Assembly: GCA_002281555.1 (NCBI GenBank)
Contig: NCGJ01000003.1
Coordinates: forward strand, 124,001 to 188,000
Reading direction: 5' to 3'
DNA from: Hydrogenophilales bacterium 28-61-23
GTDB taxonomy: Bacteria; Pseudomonadota; Gammaproteobacteria; Burkholderiales; Thiobacillaceae
Length of the DNA: 64,000 nucleotides
Part shown: positions 8,066 through 16,989 of the stretch, in pieces
Position numbering within the stretch: position 1 is the first letter of the stretch
How the letters are laid out: each line of letters opens with the position of its first letter
Program-made: the position numbers and the translations under genes
The notes under the pieces: generated by a model
Databases searched by the model: none
What the model saw: only the letters and a program-made list of their open reading frames with translations
What the model was told of the DNA's origin: nothing

Positions 8066-8872
8066 ATGGCATTTGAAAACGTCGGTCTGGTTTGGACGCC
8101 CGAGTCGCTAACGCAATATCTGACCTCGATTGAAAAACCGAATTGGTGCAAGGCCATCACGCTGCACCACACTGCTGCGCCCTCGCTCGCCCAGCGGCCC
8201 AAAGGACTGCTTCTCCAGCATATCGAGAATCTGCGCCATTTTTACCAGGACGATAAGAAATGGAGCGCGGGGCCGCACCTTTTTGTCGATGACGACCAGA
8301 TATTCGGTATGTGCGATCTGCGTAGAAAAGGCGTGCATGCGGTCAGTTTCAACAGCATGGCCATTGGTATTGAGGTGCTGGGCGATTACGACTCGGAAGA
8401 CCCGCTCAGTGGCCGGGGGCTTGATTGTTGGAAAACCGCCTCCGCGACCACGCGTATTTTGCTCAATTGGCTTGGGCTTGCGGCAAACAAGGATACGGTT
8501 TTATTTCACCGGGACGATCCGACCACAAAGAAATCCTGCCCGGGCAATAAAGTCAAAAAGGATTGGCTGCTTGGCCTTATCGCCGCGCCAGCCTCGGCCA
8601 GAATTGCCGCAGGAAGCGAGAAACCCGATATAGGCATGGATTGGGCGAAATGGGATTACCGTGGCGAATGTTGGTGCGTTCCGGTACGGGAATTCCTGGT
8701 CGCAAAAGGAATTGCGTCCAAGACGGTGGTGGCCGAACTCAAATCCATCGGTGGATTGTTTTACTACGGCAATGAGCTGCTTGAAGGCGCCTACTATGTT
8801 GGCAAAAATTCCAAAATAAAGCCCAGCCAATGCACTTGGGCGCCGGCGCGGGAACTCATGGAGCTTTTATAG
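8066..8872 (+). CDS. N-acetylmuramoyl-L-alanine amidase (Amidase_2/PGRP fold)
   Basis: The 268-residue protein has a T7-lysozyme-like amidase fold. Zinc ligands can be placed at His34 (in ITLHHTAAPS), His148 (LFHRDD) and Cys158 (KKSCPGNKV), with Lys156 in the position of the T7 catalytic lysine. The middle motif NSMAIGIEVLGDYD is also typical. The enzyme should cut the bond between muramic acid and the stem peptide of peptidoglycan. The last 90 residues (from about 180) form an extra domain ending in CTWAPARELMELL, perhaps substrate- or partner-binding. No signal peptide is present, so reaching the cell wall would require lysis or a carrier; a peptidoglycan-cutting cargo would suit the neighbouring eCIS. 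A clear AAGGAGC ribosome binding site precedes the ATG. Confidence 0.85.
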   Translation: MAFENVGLVWTPESLTQYLTSIEKPNWCKAITLHHTAAPSLAQRPKGLLLQHIENLRHFYQDDKKWSAGPHLFVDDDQIFGMCDLRRKGVHAVSFNSMAIGIEVLGDYDSEDPLSGRGLDCWKTASATTRILLNWLGLAANKDTVLFHRDDPTTKKSCPGNKVKKDWLLGLIAAPASARIAAGSEKPDIGMDWAKWDYRGECWCVPVREFLVAKGIASKTVVAELKSIGGLFYYGNELLEGAYYVGKNSKIKPSQCTWAPARELMELL

Positions 8873-9029
8873 ATTTTATATAAAACAGTTTGGCAACATT
8901 CATTGCCTCAAAAATGGCCTGACTCAACACCCCGCGCATAGTTATTAGCCGAATTTTTAAATAACCAACCCAGAGCATGACCGCATTTCCATATAACCGG
9001 GGCCAAATTAAACAGGGAGGAATTTCAAC

Positions 9030-11012
9030 ATGCCATTTGCCAAACAAGCCCTCAGCCACCCGCGCCCGGCCAGCATCCGCCGCAATGTCGATCTGCCGCG
9101 CCGACAGCAATGCCACGCTTCGCCGGTGGACTGGCGCGACGAGGTTCTTTACTTCCTGCTGGTGGATCGTTTCAGCGACGCGGCCGAATCGACCCGGCCA
9201 TTGCTGGATCGCGCCCATCTCGCCGCCGGCCGGCCCGCATTGCCTGACGGCACGCCATGGCGCTGGGATCGCTGGGCCGAGTCCGGCGCCAGCCGCTGGC
9301 AGGGCGGCAGCCTGGCGGGCGTGACCTCCAAGCTCGACTATCTCAAGCACCTGGGCGTCACCACCTTGTGGCTGAGTCCCGTGTTCAAACAGCGCGGCCA
9401 CCGCGACGACTACCACGGCTATGGGGTGCAGGATTTCCTCGACGTTGACCCGCGCTTCGGCACGCGCGACGATCTGGTCGCGTTGGTCAAGGCGGCGCAC
9501 GCCAAAGGTCTGCGCGTCATCCTCGACATCATCTTCAATCATTCCGGGCCGAACTGGCTGTATCCGCACGATGCCCCCGGCGGCGCGGTACAGCCCCACT
9601 ACAGCGCCGACTGCTATCGGTTCGGCGCATGGCTGGACAGCAACGGCCAGGAGATCGGTTCCATCCAGGGCGCCGACGACGGCGTCTGGCCGACCGAGCT
9701 GCAAGATGCCGAGCGCTACACGCGCGCCGGCTGCGGCAGCCTGGGCGCGGGCGACATCGACGACGCCCAGGCCGAGCACAAACGGAGCGACTTCCTGATG
9801 TTGCGCGATTTCCGCCTCGCCGCTTCGCTGGACGATCTCGCCCGCTGCTTCAAATACTGGATCGCGCTGACCGACTGCGACGGTTTTCGCATCGACACCC
9901 TCAAGCATGTGTCGCTGGAAGAAGCGCGCAATTTCTGCGGCTCGATCAAGGAATTCGCCGCCAACCAGGGCAAGGAAAACTTCTTCCTGGTCGGCGAGAT
10001 CGCCGGCGGCGACTACGGCGAAGACCGCTATCTCGACGTCCTCGATCGCAACCTGAACGCGGCGCTGGACATTGGCGAGATGCGCCCCACCCTTACCGGC
10101 GTCGCCAAGGGGCTGCTGCATCCGGGCGTATTTTTCGGCGGCTTTGATGCCGGCCACGCCGTCATGGGCTCGCACCGCAATCTGGGCAACCGCCATGTTT
10201 CCATCCTCGACGACCACGATCACGTGTTCGGCCAGAAGCTGCGCTTTTCCAGCGAGGCCGCTTCCGAGCATCAGGTCGCCGCCGGCCTCGCTTTGCAGGC
10301 GTTCAGCCTCGGCATCCCCTGCGTCTACTACGGCACCGAACAGGCCCTGGCCGGGCCCGAGGCGGGCGAACGCAACTGGCTGCCCGATTGGGGCGGCTCC
10401 GACCGCTACCTGCGCGAGGCGATGTTCGGCCCGGCGCACCCACGCAAGAGCGGGCGCGCCGGGATGACGCCCGGCAGCGCGGGTCTCGACGCCAGCCTGC
10501 CCGGCTTCGGCCCGTTCGGCAGCGCCGGCCAGCACTGCTTCGACGAACACAGCGCCGCCTACCTGCGCATCGCCGCCCTGCTCGCGCTGCGCAAACAGAT
10601 TCCCGCCCTGCGCCACGGCCGCCAGTACCCGCGCCCGATTTCTTTCCTCGGCCTCCCGTTCGCGCTGTACGGCCCGGGCGAAATCATCGCCTGGTCGCGC
10701 ATCCTCGACGACGAGGAACTCGTCTGCATCGTCAACGGCCACGGCGCCGCCGCGCGTGGCGCCGATGTGCTGGTGGACGCGATCCTGAATCCGCCCGGCG
10801 CTTCGATGCAGGTCGTGCTCAACAGCGCGCAAGCTGGCAAACCCGCTGGCAGCCCGGCGAAATACAGCGGCCCGCACCCGGTCGCTTCCAGCCTGCCGGT
10901 GCGGCGCACGGCGCAGGGCATCGCCTATGTCGAAATCCGGGACTTGCCGCCTTCCGAGGTGCTGGTGCTGGCGAACCGGGCGAAAGCGGACGGCGGCGCG
11001 GTCTTGCCTTGA
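9030..11012 (+). CDS. GH13 alpha-amylase-family glycoside hydrolase
   Basis: The 660-residue protein carries the GH13 catalytic barrel: region I DIIFNH (166-171), region II DGFRIDTLKH with nucleophile Asp289, region III FFLVGEI with general acid Glu323, and region IV ILDDHD with His396/Asp397. The entry motif DEVLYFLLVDRFSD is usual for alpha-amylases and trehalose- or maltose-forming relatives. A C-terminal beta domain follows from about 560. No signal peptide is seen; the basic N-terminus (PRPASIRRNV) is not hydrophobic, so the enzyme is probably intracellular. A GGAGG ribosome binding site supports the start. The large membrane protein begins 20 bp downstream, suggesting an operon. Whether it serves glycogen metabolism or works with the eCIS-linked genes cannot be decided here. 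Confidence 0.9.
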   Translation: MPFAKQALSHPRPASIRRNVDLPRRQQCHASPVDWRDEVLYFLLVDRFSDAAESTRPLLDRAHLAAGRPALPDGTPWRWDRWAESGASRWQGGSLAGVTSKLDYLKHLGVTTLWLSPVFKQRGHRDDYHGYGVQDFLDVDPRFGTRDDLVALVKAAHAKGLRVILDIIFNHSGPNWLYPHDAPGGAVQPHYSADCYRFGAWLDSNGQEIGSIQGADDGVWPTELQDAERYTRAGCGSLGAGDIDDAQAEHKRSDFLMLRDFRLAASLDDLARCFKYWIALTDCDGFRIDTLKHVSLEEARNFCGSIKEFAANQGKENFFLVGEIAGGDYGEDRYLDVLDRNLNAALDIGEMRPTLTGVAKGLLHPGVFFGGFDAGHAVMGSHRNLGNRHVSILDDHDHVFGQKLRFSSEAASEHQVAAGLALQAFSLGIPCVYYGTEQALAGPEAGERNWLPDWGGSDRYLREAMFGPAHPRKSGRAGMTPGSAGLDASLPGFGPFGSAGQHCFDEHSAAYLRIAALLALRKQIPALRHGRQYPRPISFLGLPFALYGPGEIIAWSRILDDEELVCIVNGHGAAARGADVLVDAILNPPGASMQVVLNSAQAGKPAGSPAKYSGPHPVASSLPVRRTAQGIAYVEIRDLPPSEVLVLANRAKADGGAVLP

Positions 11013-11032
11013 GATGACCTGGAACCCATGCC

Positions 11033-14000
11033 ATGACGCAACCCGAACAAGGCGCTTCCGGCAGTCCGTTGCCCAGCATCATTCTGGTGCTGATCATGAG
11101 TGTGGGCGCTTTCTGGGCGCAGAAGGTGCCGTTGCCGAGTTCTCGCCCGGCTGAAACCCAGACCGCGCCGGAGGGCGTCGCGGCGCAGCAGAATATCGAT
11201 GCGCGGCTATGGCAGGACCCGTTCGATGTGCTTAAAAAGACCGCACCCAAGCCCGATCTGACCATCGAGGTCGCCAACAAAACGAGCCTGAAAGCGCTGG
11301 TGAAAACCCCGCCGCCACCGGCACCCACCCCAGCGCAGTCTGTCTTGTGCCCGGCCACGGGCGTCGAGGAGACGGTGCTGACGATGGCGGTCATGGTCAA
11401 CGGCGCGCCCTATGCGGAAGCCGCCGAATCGCGCCGCCGCACCCGCTATGCCGTGTTGTCCGGGCTCGGGCGCGGCAAATACGTTCCGGAGGATCGCGAA
11501 CATCTCGGCGCCTTACCGGTCACCATACAGGCGCCGTCCGGCCAGGCGAAACCCATGGTCGTTCCATTTGAATGGCTACAGCAAGCGGATGCCGCCGAAA
11601 AACGCGTCCTGCTGCTGTGGGTCAATGAAACAAAAATTCGCGCCCAGCCACTGCATCAAATCCAGAAAATCATGGAACAGGCCTGCATCAGCGCGAAAAA
11701 TCGCGAGGTCAAAACGGTGGTCATCGGCCCGGCCAGCTCGGAAACCTTGCGCGCCATGATGGTCGAGGTCAAACCTTTGACCAACTCGGAAATATCTAGC
11801 GGCTCAGGTGGCGCGTGCTTCCCGCAATTTCTGGAAGGCTTGCGAATTTATTCGCCCAGCGCGACGGAGCCGGACGAATTTCTGCTGCAAAGCCTGGAAT
11901 CGACCAAAGCAGCGGCCGCTCAAACCGCCGCCTATTGTCTCGACCCGCATCAGACGATCAAAACTTCGTTGATGGACTGGGTTCCCGGCTTGGAATTCCA
12001 TCGCACCATCGCCACCGACTGCGCGCTGGTGGTCGCCTTGACCGAGGAACTGCGTATCCGCGGTGTGCAGCCCGACGACGGCATCGTCCTGATTTCCGAA
12101 TGGGATACGTCCTATGGCCGCGCCCTGCCCAAGGCCTTCGATGAAGTGCTCACCGCTAAACGGGAGCATGCAATCGCGCCCGGCAAGGAGCCCCTGTGGC
12201 ACTACAGCTATCTCAGAGGCCTCGACGGCATCCTGCCGGGGGAAGCCGCCGACAAGAAATCGGACGACAGCAAGAAGCCGCGCGAAAACGAATACCAGAG
12301 CATCGAGTCGGCCTTCGGCAATCATCAAAAAGACTATCTGCGCCGGATCGCCGCGCGCGTCGCCGATCTTGACCAAAGCCTGAAGGCGGCGGGCAAGCGC
12401 GCAGGCGTCAAAGCCATCGGCATCCTGGGCAGCGATGTCTACGACAAGCTGCTCATCCTGCGCGCGCTGCGCCCGCGCTTCCCCGAAGTCATCTTCTTCA
12501 CCACCGACCTGGATGCCCGCCTGCTGCATGCCGAGGAATGGAGTTCGGCGCGCAATCTGGTCGTGGCGTCCAGCTATGGACTGCGCCTGAGCGGTTGTCT
12601 GCAACGCGAGATTCCGCCCTTCCGCGACAGCTATCAAACCACCTATTTCCTGAGCGTGCTGACGGCGCTGATGGAACCCGAGCCCCGAAAAAAAGCCATG
12701 GCGAGCGTGGATCTCTGGAGTTGGCGTCCGCGCATGTTTGAAATCGGGCGCAGCCAGGCGGTGGATTTGAGCGTCACCAGCCGGGACGACGATGGCTGCA
12801 CTCTGGCCGACTTCGCGTCGCCCCATCCTTACGTCAAACGGCCACTCCCGCCACCCGTGAAGATGATCGCCGCCCTGATCGGCTTGCTGCTGCTGGGCGT
12901 CTGGTTTCTGCATCGCAAGCAGGTCGCCGCTTTTCTTGGCGCGGCGCGGCAAGACCTGCGCGCCGCCTGGCGCCAACCAGGCGGTTACAGCCAAACGCAT
13001 AGCCAAGCGCATTGCCTGGGTTGCGTGCCCGCCGCCGGGCCTGACCTCTGGTACCGGAAAACACTACGCCTGCTCACCTGCAAATGGGTGGTGGCCATGG
13101 CCGGCGCCCTGCTGTTGCTGGCCTGGGTCGGCTGGGAGATGCGGCGCGTCTGGGTGGAAATCTTCATTACCGGATCGGCGGGCGGCGGCGAACCTTTCTC
13201 CTGGGTCGAGGGTGTGAGTAGCTGGCCCAGCGTGTTGCTGCGCGTTGTCACCGGCCTGCTGTCGATCTATTTGCTGCTGCGCGGCATTCGGCGTTTGCGC
13301 CAGAACGACCGGAAGCTGACCGAGCGCTTCTTTCACGACCACACCACCACCGTCCTGACACGCATCCGGCCCAGCCTGGGCGTTCGCCTCTGGCACGCGC
13401 TCAAACGCGGCCGGGTTTGCCGTTGTCTGCTGCCAGGCCGGCTCTGGCGCTGGTTCAAGGGCGAACAGCCGGAGCGGCGCAGCGCCATATTCATCTGGCG
13501 CGATGCCGTGCAACCCCGTTCCGGCGCGGCGCTATTCGGCCGCATGCTGCTAGGCGTGTTGGTGCTCATGACTTTCGCCGGGTTACTTGCCAGCCTGCTT
13601 CCGGGCGAGCCGCCCAACCAACCCTTCCGAGGCGACATCGCCCAGTCCGTGCATCGGCACACGCTGGTGTTCGCGCTGCTGAGTTTCGTTTTCCTTCTGG
13701 TATTCGTCGTCGACAGCATCCGCCGCACCTGCCGCCTGGCAACCGGCTTGAGCGGTGCCACGCTGTGGCCGGAAGACGCCGAACGGGAATTTGGCTGCGC
13801 CGGCTCGCGGCACTGCGACGACTGGCTCGATATCCAGCTCATCGCCGCCCGCACCGAGGTCGTCGGCGGCTTCATCTACTATCCCTTCGTCATCCTCAGC
13901 CTGCTGATCCTGGCGCGCAGCTCGGTGTTCGACAACTGGCAGATTCCGGTTAATTTGGGCGTCATCTTCATCCTTTATCTGCTGATCGCACTGGCGGCCG

Positions 14001-14263
14001 CGATGAGCTTGCGCAACGCGGCGGAACGCGCCCGTCGCCATGCCATCGCCAATATCAGCCGCGACATCATCGCGGCACTCGGGCAGGACGCGGCCAAAGC
14101 CAAGGTCGATCAAATGAAGCTGATGAAAGAAGCCATCCTGGCTGAACATCGCGGCGCTTTCTCCTCCTTCCTGCGCCAGCCCTGGATCAAGGCGGTACTG
14201 TTGCCGCTGGGCAGTTTCAGCGGCATCCAGTTGCTCGAATACTTGTCCTTGATCGATTTATGA
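11033..14263 (+). CDS. Large polytopic membrane protein with soluble ligand-binding-like domain (1,076 aa)
   Basis: The first membrane helix lies at about 15-31 (IILVLIMSVGAFWAQ). A soluble domain of roughly 570 residues follows, then at least seven further helices between about 605 and the C-terminus (for example MIAALIGLLLLGVWFL, VVAMAGALLLLAWVGW, VFILYLLIALAAAM-like segments). In the soluble part, residues around 455-500 (KAIGILGSDVYDKLLILRAL, then EVIFFTTDLDARLL) resemble the Rossmann-like halves of type I periplasmic ligand-binding proteins, so a sensing role is conceivable. The gene starts 20 bp after the amylase and overlaps the next reading frame by ATGA, so the three probably form one transcript. 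I do not recognise the family, and the topology of the long loop (periplasmic by simple hydrophobicity) is inference. Confidence 0.75.
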   Translation: MTQPEQGASGSPLPSIILVLIMSVGAFWAQKVPLPSSRPAETQTAPEGVAAQQNIDARLWQDPFDVLKKTAPKPDLTIEVANKTSLKALVKTPPPPAPTPAQSVLCPATGVEETVLTMAVMVNGAPYAEAAESRRRTRYAVLSGLGRGKYVPEDREHLGALPVTIQAPSGQAKPMVVPFEWLQQADAAEKRVLLLWVNETKIRAQPLHQIQKIMEQACISAKNREVKTVVIGPASSETLRAMMVEVKPLTNSEISSGSGGACFPQFLEGLRIYSPSATEPDEFLLQSLESTKAAAAQTAAYCLDPHQTIKTSLMDWVPGLEFHRTIATDCALVVALTEELRIRGVQPDDGIVLISEWDTSYGRALPKAFDEVLTAKREHAIAPGKEPLWHYSYLRGLDGILPGEAADKKSDDSKKPRENEYQSIESAFGNHQKDYLRRIAARVADLDQSLKAAGKRAGVKAIGILGSDVYDKLLILRALRPRFPEVIFFTTDLDARLLHAEEWSSARNLVVASSYGLRLSGCLQREIPPFRDSYQTTYFLSVLTALMEPEPRKKAMASVDLWSWRPRMFEIGRSQAVDLSVTSRDDDGCTLADFASPHPYVKRPLPPPVKMIAALIGLLLLGVWFLHRKQVAAFLGAARQDLRAAWRQPGGYSQTHSQAHCLGCVPAAGPDLWYRKTLRLLTCKWVVAMAGALLLLAWVGWEMRRVWVEIFITGSAGGGEPFSWVEGVSSWPSVLLRVVTGLLSIYLLLRGIRRLRQNDRKLTERFFHDHTTTVLTRIRPSLGVRLWHALKRGRVCRCLLPGRLWRWFKGEQPERRSAIFIWRDAVQPRSGAALFGRMLLGVLVLMTFAGLLASLLPGEPPNQPFRGDIAQSVHRHTLVFALLSFVFLLVFVVDSIRRTCRLATGLSGATLWPEDAEREFGCAGSRHCDDWLDIQLIAARTEVVGGFIYYPFVILSLLILARSSVFDNWQIPVNLGVIFILYLLIALAAAMSLRNAAERARRHAIANISRDIIAALGQDAAKAKVDQMKLMKEAILAEHRGAFSSFLRQPWIKAVLLPLGSFSGIQLLEYLSLIDL

Positions 14264-14709
14264 GCCCATCGACATCAACCCCGTTAGCGCGCTTCATCGA
14301 CGCCAGTCTGAACGCCGCCCCACCCTTCCAATTCTCGCCAGCCGCCGCAACCGAAGGCAGCAGCTACAGCAGCCACGCCCTGTCACCCGGCACGGTGCCA
14401 CATGCCTACCGAAAACTGTTCGGCAAACCGCCGCCGGCATTTGTGCTGGCGATACACGGCGAAGCGTTCGAACTGGGCGAAGGACTGAGCGAAGCCGCGC
14501 CCGGATGGTTGCGCAGCGGTTTATGGAGACGGTTGCGGATTGATCGGTCCATGGATCGACTTTCGATTTTCCCGTTTCGTTCGGATACCGCATCCTGCGG
14601 AAAAAGAGGTATCGTTTCGGCCGCTGCGCAAACCGTCAATTCAGTGCGAAGTGCTGTGCATGAATACGACACCTCAACAGGTCGTGCAGCTAATAATCAA
14701 GAAGAATAA
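14260..14709 (+). CDS. Truncated hypothetical protein at the edge of the accessory region
   Basis: The start codon overlaps the upstream stop (ATGA), as expected of a genuine third gene of the operon. The first 85 residues read as natural high-GC protein (ending FVLAIHGEAFELGEGLSEAAPGW). The later part (LRSGLWRRLRIDRSMDRLSIF onward) is Arg/Ser-rich, low in complexity and unlike a conserved domain, just where the AT-richer integron-like DNA begins. The phrase LAIHGEAFELGEGLSEAA faintly resembles the C-terminal part of HycI-type hydrogenase maturation peptidases, but this is too weak to use. The likely explanation is a gene whose 3' part was replaced by insertion or deletion at the island boundary. 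Confidence 0.5.
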   Translation: MSPSTSTPLARFIDASLNAAPPFQFSPAAATEGSSYSSHALSPGTVPHAYRKLFGKPPPAFVLAIHGEAFELGEGLSEAAPGWLRSGLWRRLRIDRSMDRLSIFPFRSDTASCGKRGIVSAAAQTVNSVRSAVHEYDTSTGRAANNQEE

Positions 14710-15138
14710 TCCGAAGCAGGCGAGGTCAAGCTGCCCCCCGATGTTATTGGACATTTGCGCCAATTAAATCAATGGATTGAGAACACCGGCCATGTTATCG
14801 GACACGTCGAATAACATTTTACGGCCCCGTTTTGGGGGCGAATAACAACGTTAAGCCAAGATAGGTGTGCGCAAAGAGAATCACCCTGAATTAGCCATTC
14901 AAGTTTTTTATAATCACCGAGGCATATAGCCCGAACGGGGAATTTTAAAATGCCTAAAAAAATGATATAGAGCGAAGCAAGTAAGCGATGACGCTTAATT
15001 GAAATCATTGAAGCGACATCGCTTACTTGCTTCGCGCAATAACGATTTTTCCGTGCATATTTAATTATTCAAGAACGGGTTGAAAGGGAGTTGAAATGAA
15101 CGAGAGGAATTACCGATTGGGCTCGCACACCCATCTCC
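14710..15138. other. AT-rich intergenic stretch at island boundary
   Basis: No credible gene is present. The stretch contains a pair of related 12-mers, TGTTATTGGACA (14742-14753) and TGTTATCGGACA (14793-14804), 51 bp apart. The second lies in a TGTTAT/ATAACA inverted repeat, reminiscent of insertion-sequence ends. A long cruciform repeat (14972-15035) follows. Confidence 0.5.
14972..15035. repeat. 19-bp perfect inverted repeat with nested palindromes (cruciform)
   Basis: GCGAAGCAAGTAAGCGATG (14972-14990) and its exact reverse complement (15017-15035) flank a 26-bp centre. The stem extends inward through CGCTT/AAGCG after one mismatch. Each arm region is itself palindromic (AAGCG-ATGA-CGCTT and AAGCG-ACAT-CGCTT), so a four-way cruciform is possible. 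There is no T-run, so it is not a standard terminator. It may be a recombination site, an IS end or a REP-like element. Confidence 0.75.
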
Positions 15139-15223
15139 GCCTAACGCCTCGTTCGAGGGCACGTAATAGCCCGGGCACTCCGCAAGTCCAACCGAGCGCT
15201 GCCCCTCAACTCGAACGTTAGAC
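15139..15223 (+). repeat. attC-like integron recombination site 1
   Basis: The site starts with GCCTAAC (RYYYAAC type, 15139-15145) and ends with GTTAGAC (GTTRRRY type, 15217-15223). Inner GTTCGAG and CTCGAAC boxes pair, giving the imperfect palindrome of about 85 bp expected of attC. The cassette gene begins 8 bp after it. Confidence 0.72.
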
Positions 15224-15230
15224 ACTTTGC

Positions 15231-15818
15231 ATGTATAGCCACCAAAACTATATTGACCAGGTTATTCCCCATCGCTTAGGCATGATTGAGATCATGCTGT
15301 TCGCACTAACCGAGATGCGGCAGACCATTACCCCAAAAAGAATTATAGTGTACCTAGACGACAAACCATGTTTTGAAGGCCTAGAAACCGTGTTCACAAA
15401 TCCGGCGATCGAAGCTGGTATAATCAATTGTAGGGCAATGCTGGAATTTCTCGGTCTGCGTCTCAAGAAGGACGATCCATCGAAACTTGAAACCCGTCCT
15501 CGCAGCAACCGCCATGACGACTTATACATTGAAAATTTCTCAAAAGACGGTGTTGCTCTCGAAAGGGTCACTCCTGAGAAAGTAAAAAGGCTGTCAATAA
15601 CGGATCAAGAAAAAGGTGTGCTTGCAATAGCTAGGCTACTACATATTAGCAACAAGGAAATCGCGCACCCCACATTGGGGCGTTCTGGTGAAGATGATGG
15701 TTCAGATGTCGAACTATTAATTATTGGCGCGAAAGGCGTGCGCGCATTGACTGTGCCCTATTTCTATACGCCTTTGGGACTTAAGCCGCCTGAAAAACTC
15801 ATACAGCGCGCAAGATAG
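15231..15818 (+). CDS. Hypothetical integron-cassette protein (195 aa)
   Basis: The ATG is 8 bp downstream of attC site 1, the usual position of a cassette gene. The product starts MYSHQNYIDQVIPHRLGMIEIMLFALTEMRQ and is a soluble, mixed alpha/beta protein without signal peptide or membrane helix. The central part (ALERVTPEKVKRLSITDQEKGVLAIARLLHISNKEIAHPTL) looks helical and could resemble HEPN-like or other RNA-related folds, but no catalytic motif can be pinned down. Codon use and base composition are AT-richer than in the flanking operons, consistent with horizontal acquisition. Function unknown. Confidence 0.6.
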   Translation: MYSHQNYIDQVIPHRLGMIEIMLFALTEMRQTITPKRIIVYLDDKPCFEGLETVFTNPAIEAGIINCRAMLEFLGLRLKKDDPSKLETRPRSNRHDDLYIENFSKDGVALERVTPEKVKRLSITDQEKGVLAIARLLHISNKEIAHPTLGRSGEDDGSDVELLIIGAKGVRALTVPYFYTPLGLKPPEKLIQRAR

Positions 15819-15871
15819 ATAATCACAACACAGGGCACAGTGTGAATTATCAGCAGCCATGATGGCGGATT

Positions 15872-16843
15872 ATGGCCGTCACTCAAAGACGCTTTTTTGA
15901 AAGATATTGTATGAGATTAACTCATGGAATGGTTTCTACGGCCTTGGCGGTAATTCTTTGCTTTATTCCTGCTTGCTTTCCATTTGCTACGAATACATCG
16001 TATGCTGCGGATGCCTCCATGAAGGCCAAAGAAACTATTGAAAGGAAGGGAATTGAAAATAATATTGACAGTCTTTGGAATCAAATTTCTCTTGGCAACA
16101 TGGCCAATATTAAATTGCTGCTATTAGCAGGCGTTGACCCAGACGTTTCCAATTATAATGGCTGGACACCACTTCATCAGGCTTGCATAACTGGCCGCAC
16201 TGATATAGTTAAGCTGTTGTTGGAATATGAAGTAGAGGTTAATTCAATAGATCATCAAGGCTCTACACCCCTGTTGATTGCTACGATGGGTCAACAGACG
16301 GATATTGTTACAGTCTTGCTTAAGCATGGCGCAGATCCGAACATACATGGCGAAAGTCATTCACCACTGCTTGCGGCAATAGGAGAAAACAAGATTGATG
16401 TTGTGAAGGCGCTTATCAAGAAAGGGGCTAAAATTAATTATAAGAAAAATACGTTGGGACCACCACTTGTTTTGGCAGCCAAGTTAGGTTATCTTAAATT
16501 GACTAAGTTATTGATAGAAAGCGGCGCCGATATCTCTATTACCGACAACAATGGAGGTACTGCATTACATGTGGCATGCTTTAATGGCCATGTCCCCATT
16601 ATCAAATTGTTATTAGGCAAGGGTGCCAATATAAACAAGCGATCATTCGATGACGAGACGCCAATTTTTCTAGCGGTTGCTGGAGGGCGTACGGATGTCG
16701 TAAGGTTATTACTTGAACATAACGCTGATCCGAACGTAATAACTGCTCATGGCATTACTGCACTTGATTGGGCAATAAGTAAAAAATTACATGAAATATC
16801 TTCATTGCTTTATGCTAAAGGAGCACAAAAAGCTGCTCAGTAA
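15872..16843 (+). CDS. Secreted ankyrin-repeat protein
   Basis: About eight ankyrin repeats fill the protein after residue 65, with repeated signatures such as GWTPLHQACITGRTDIVKLLL, GGTALHVACFNGHVPIIKLLL-like and DPN/GAN turns. An N-terminal signal peptide is clear if translation starts at the second Met (ATG 15911: MRLTHGMVSTALAVILCFIP... cleaved after SYAA), and that internal start has a GAAAG box at a better distance. The annotated first ATG adds 13 residues. Ankyrin arrays bind proteins; here the target would be periplasmic or extracellular. It shares one cassette-like unit with the previous hypothetical gene, since no attC lies between them and the second attC site follows 37 bp after the stop. 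Low GC fits a mobile origin. Confidence 0.85.
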   Translation: MAVTQRRFFERYCMRLTHGMVSTALAVILCFIPACFPFATNTSYAADASMKAKETIERKGIENNIDSLWNQISLGNMANIKLLLLAGVDPDVSNYNGWTPLHQACITGRTDIVKLLLEYEVEVNSIDHQGSTPLLIATMGQQTDIVTVLLKHGADPNIHGESHSPLLAAIGENKIDVVKALIKKGAKINYKKNTLGPPLVLAAKLGYLKLTKLLIESGADISITDNNGGTALHVACFNGHVPIIKLLLGKGANINKRSFDDETPIFLAVAGGRTDVVRLLLEHNADPNVITAHGITALDWAISKKLHEISSLLYAKGAQKAAQ

Positions 16844-16880
16844 TGAATTCAAAAATATCATGCATATAACAAGGCTAATT

Positions 16881-16970
16881 GTCTAACATGGCGCTCAAAA
16901 GGGACGCCCGAAATGCCGGCTTTGGTCTTTGCCGGCGCTTGTGCGGGCGCCCCTTAGCTTTACGTTAGAT
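16881..16970 (+). repeat. attC-like integron recombination site 2
   Basis: GTCTAAC (16881-16887) and GTTAGAT (16964-16970) bound a 90-bp imperfect palindrome whose inner arms (GGACGCCCG with CGGGCGCCCC) pair. It separates the ankyrin gene from the TIR-like gene. This is the best attC match in the window. Confidence 0.78.
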
Positions 16971-16989
16971 TCATTTAGGAGCATTGAGC

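Noticed and set aside
8891-8906. Sigma-54-like TGGCAACATTCATTGC upstream of the amylase
   Set aside because: The spacing between GG and GC is 11 instead of 10 bp and no GGG-N8-GACCC element is upstream, so it is not called as a promoter.
8856-10877. Minus-strand ORF of 673 codons opposite the amylase
   Set aside because: It is a shadow of the GH13 gene, whose four catalytic regions are all on the plus strand.
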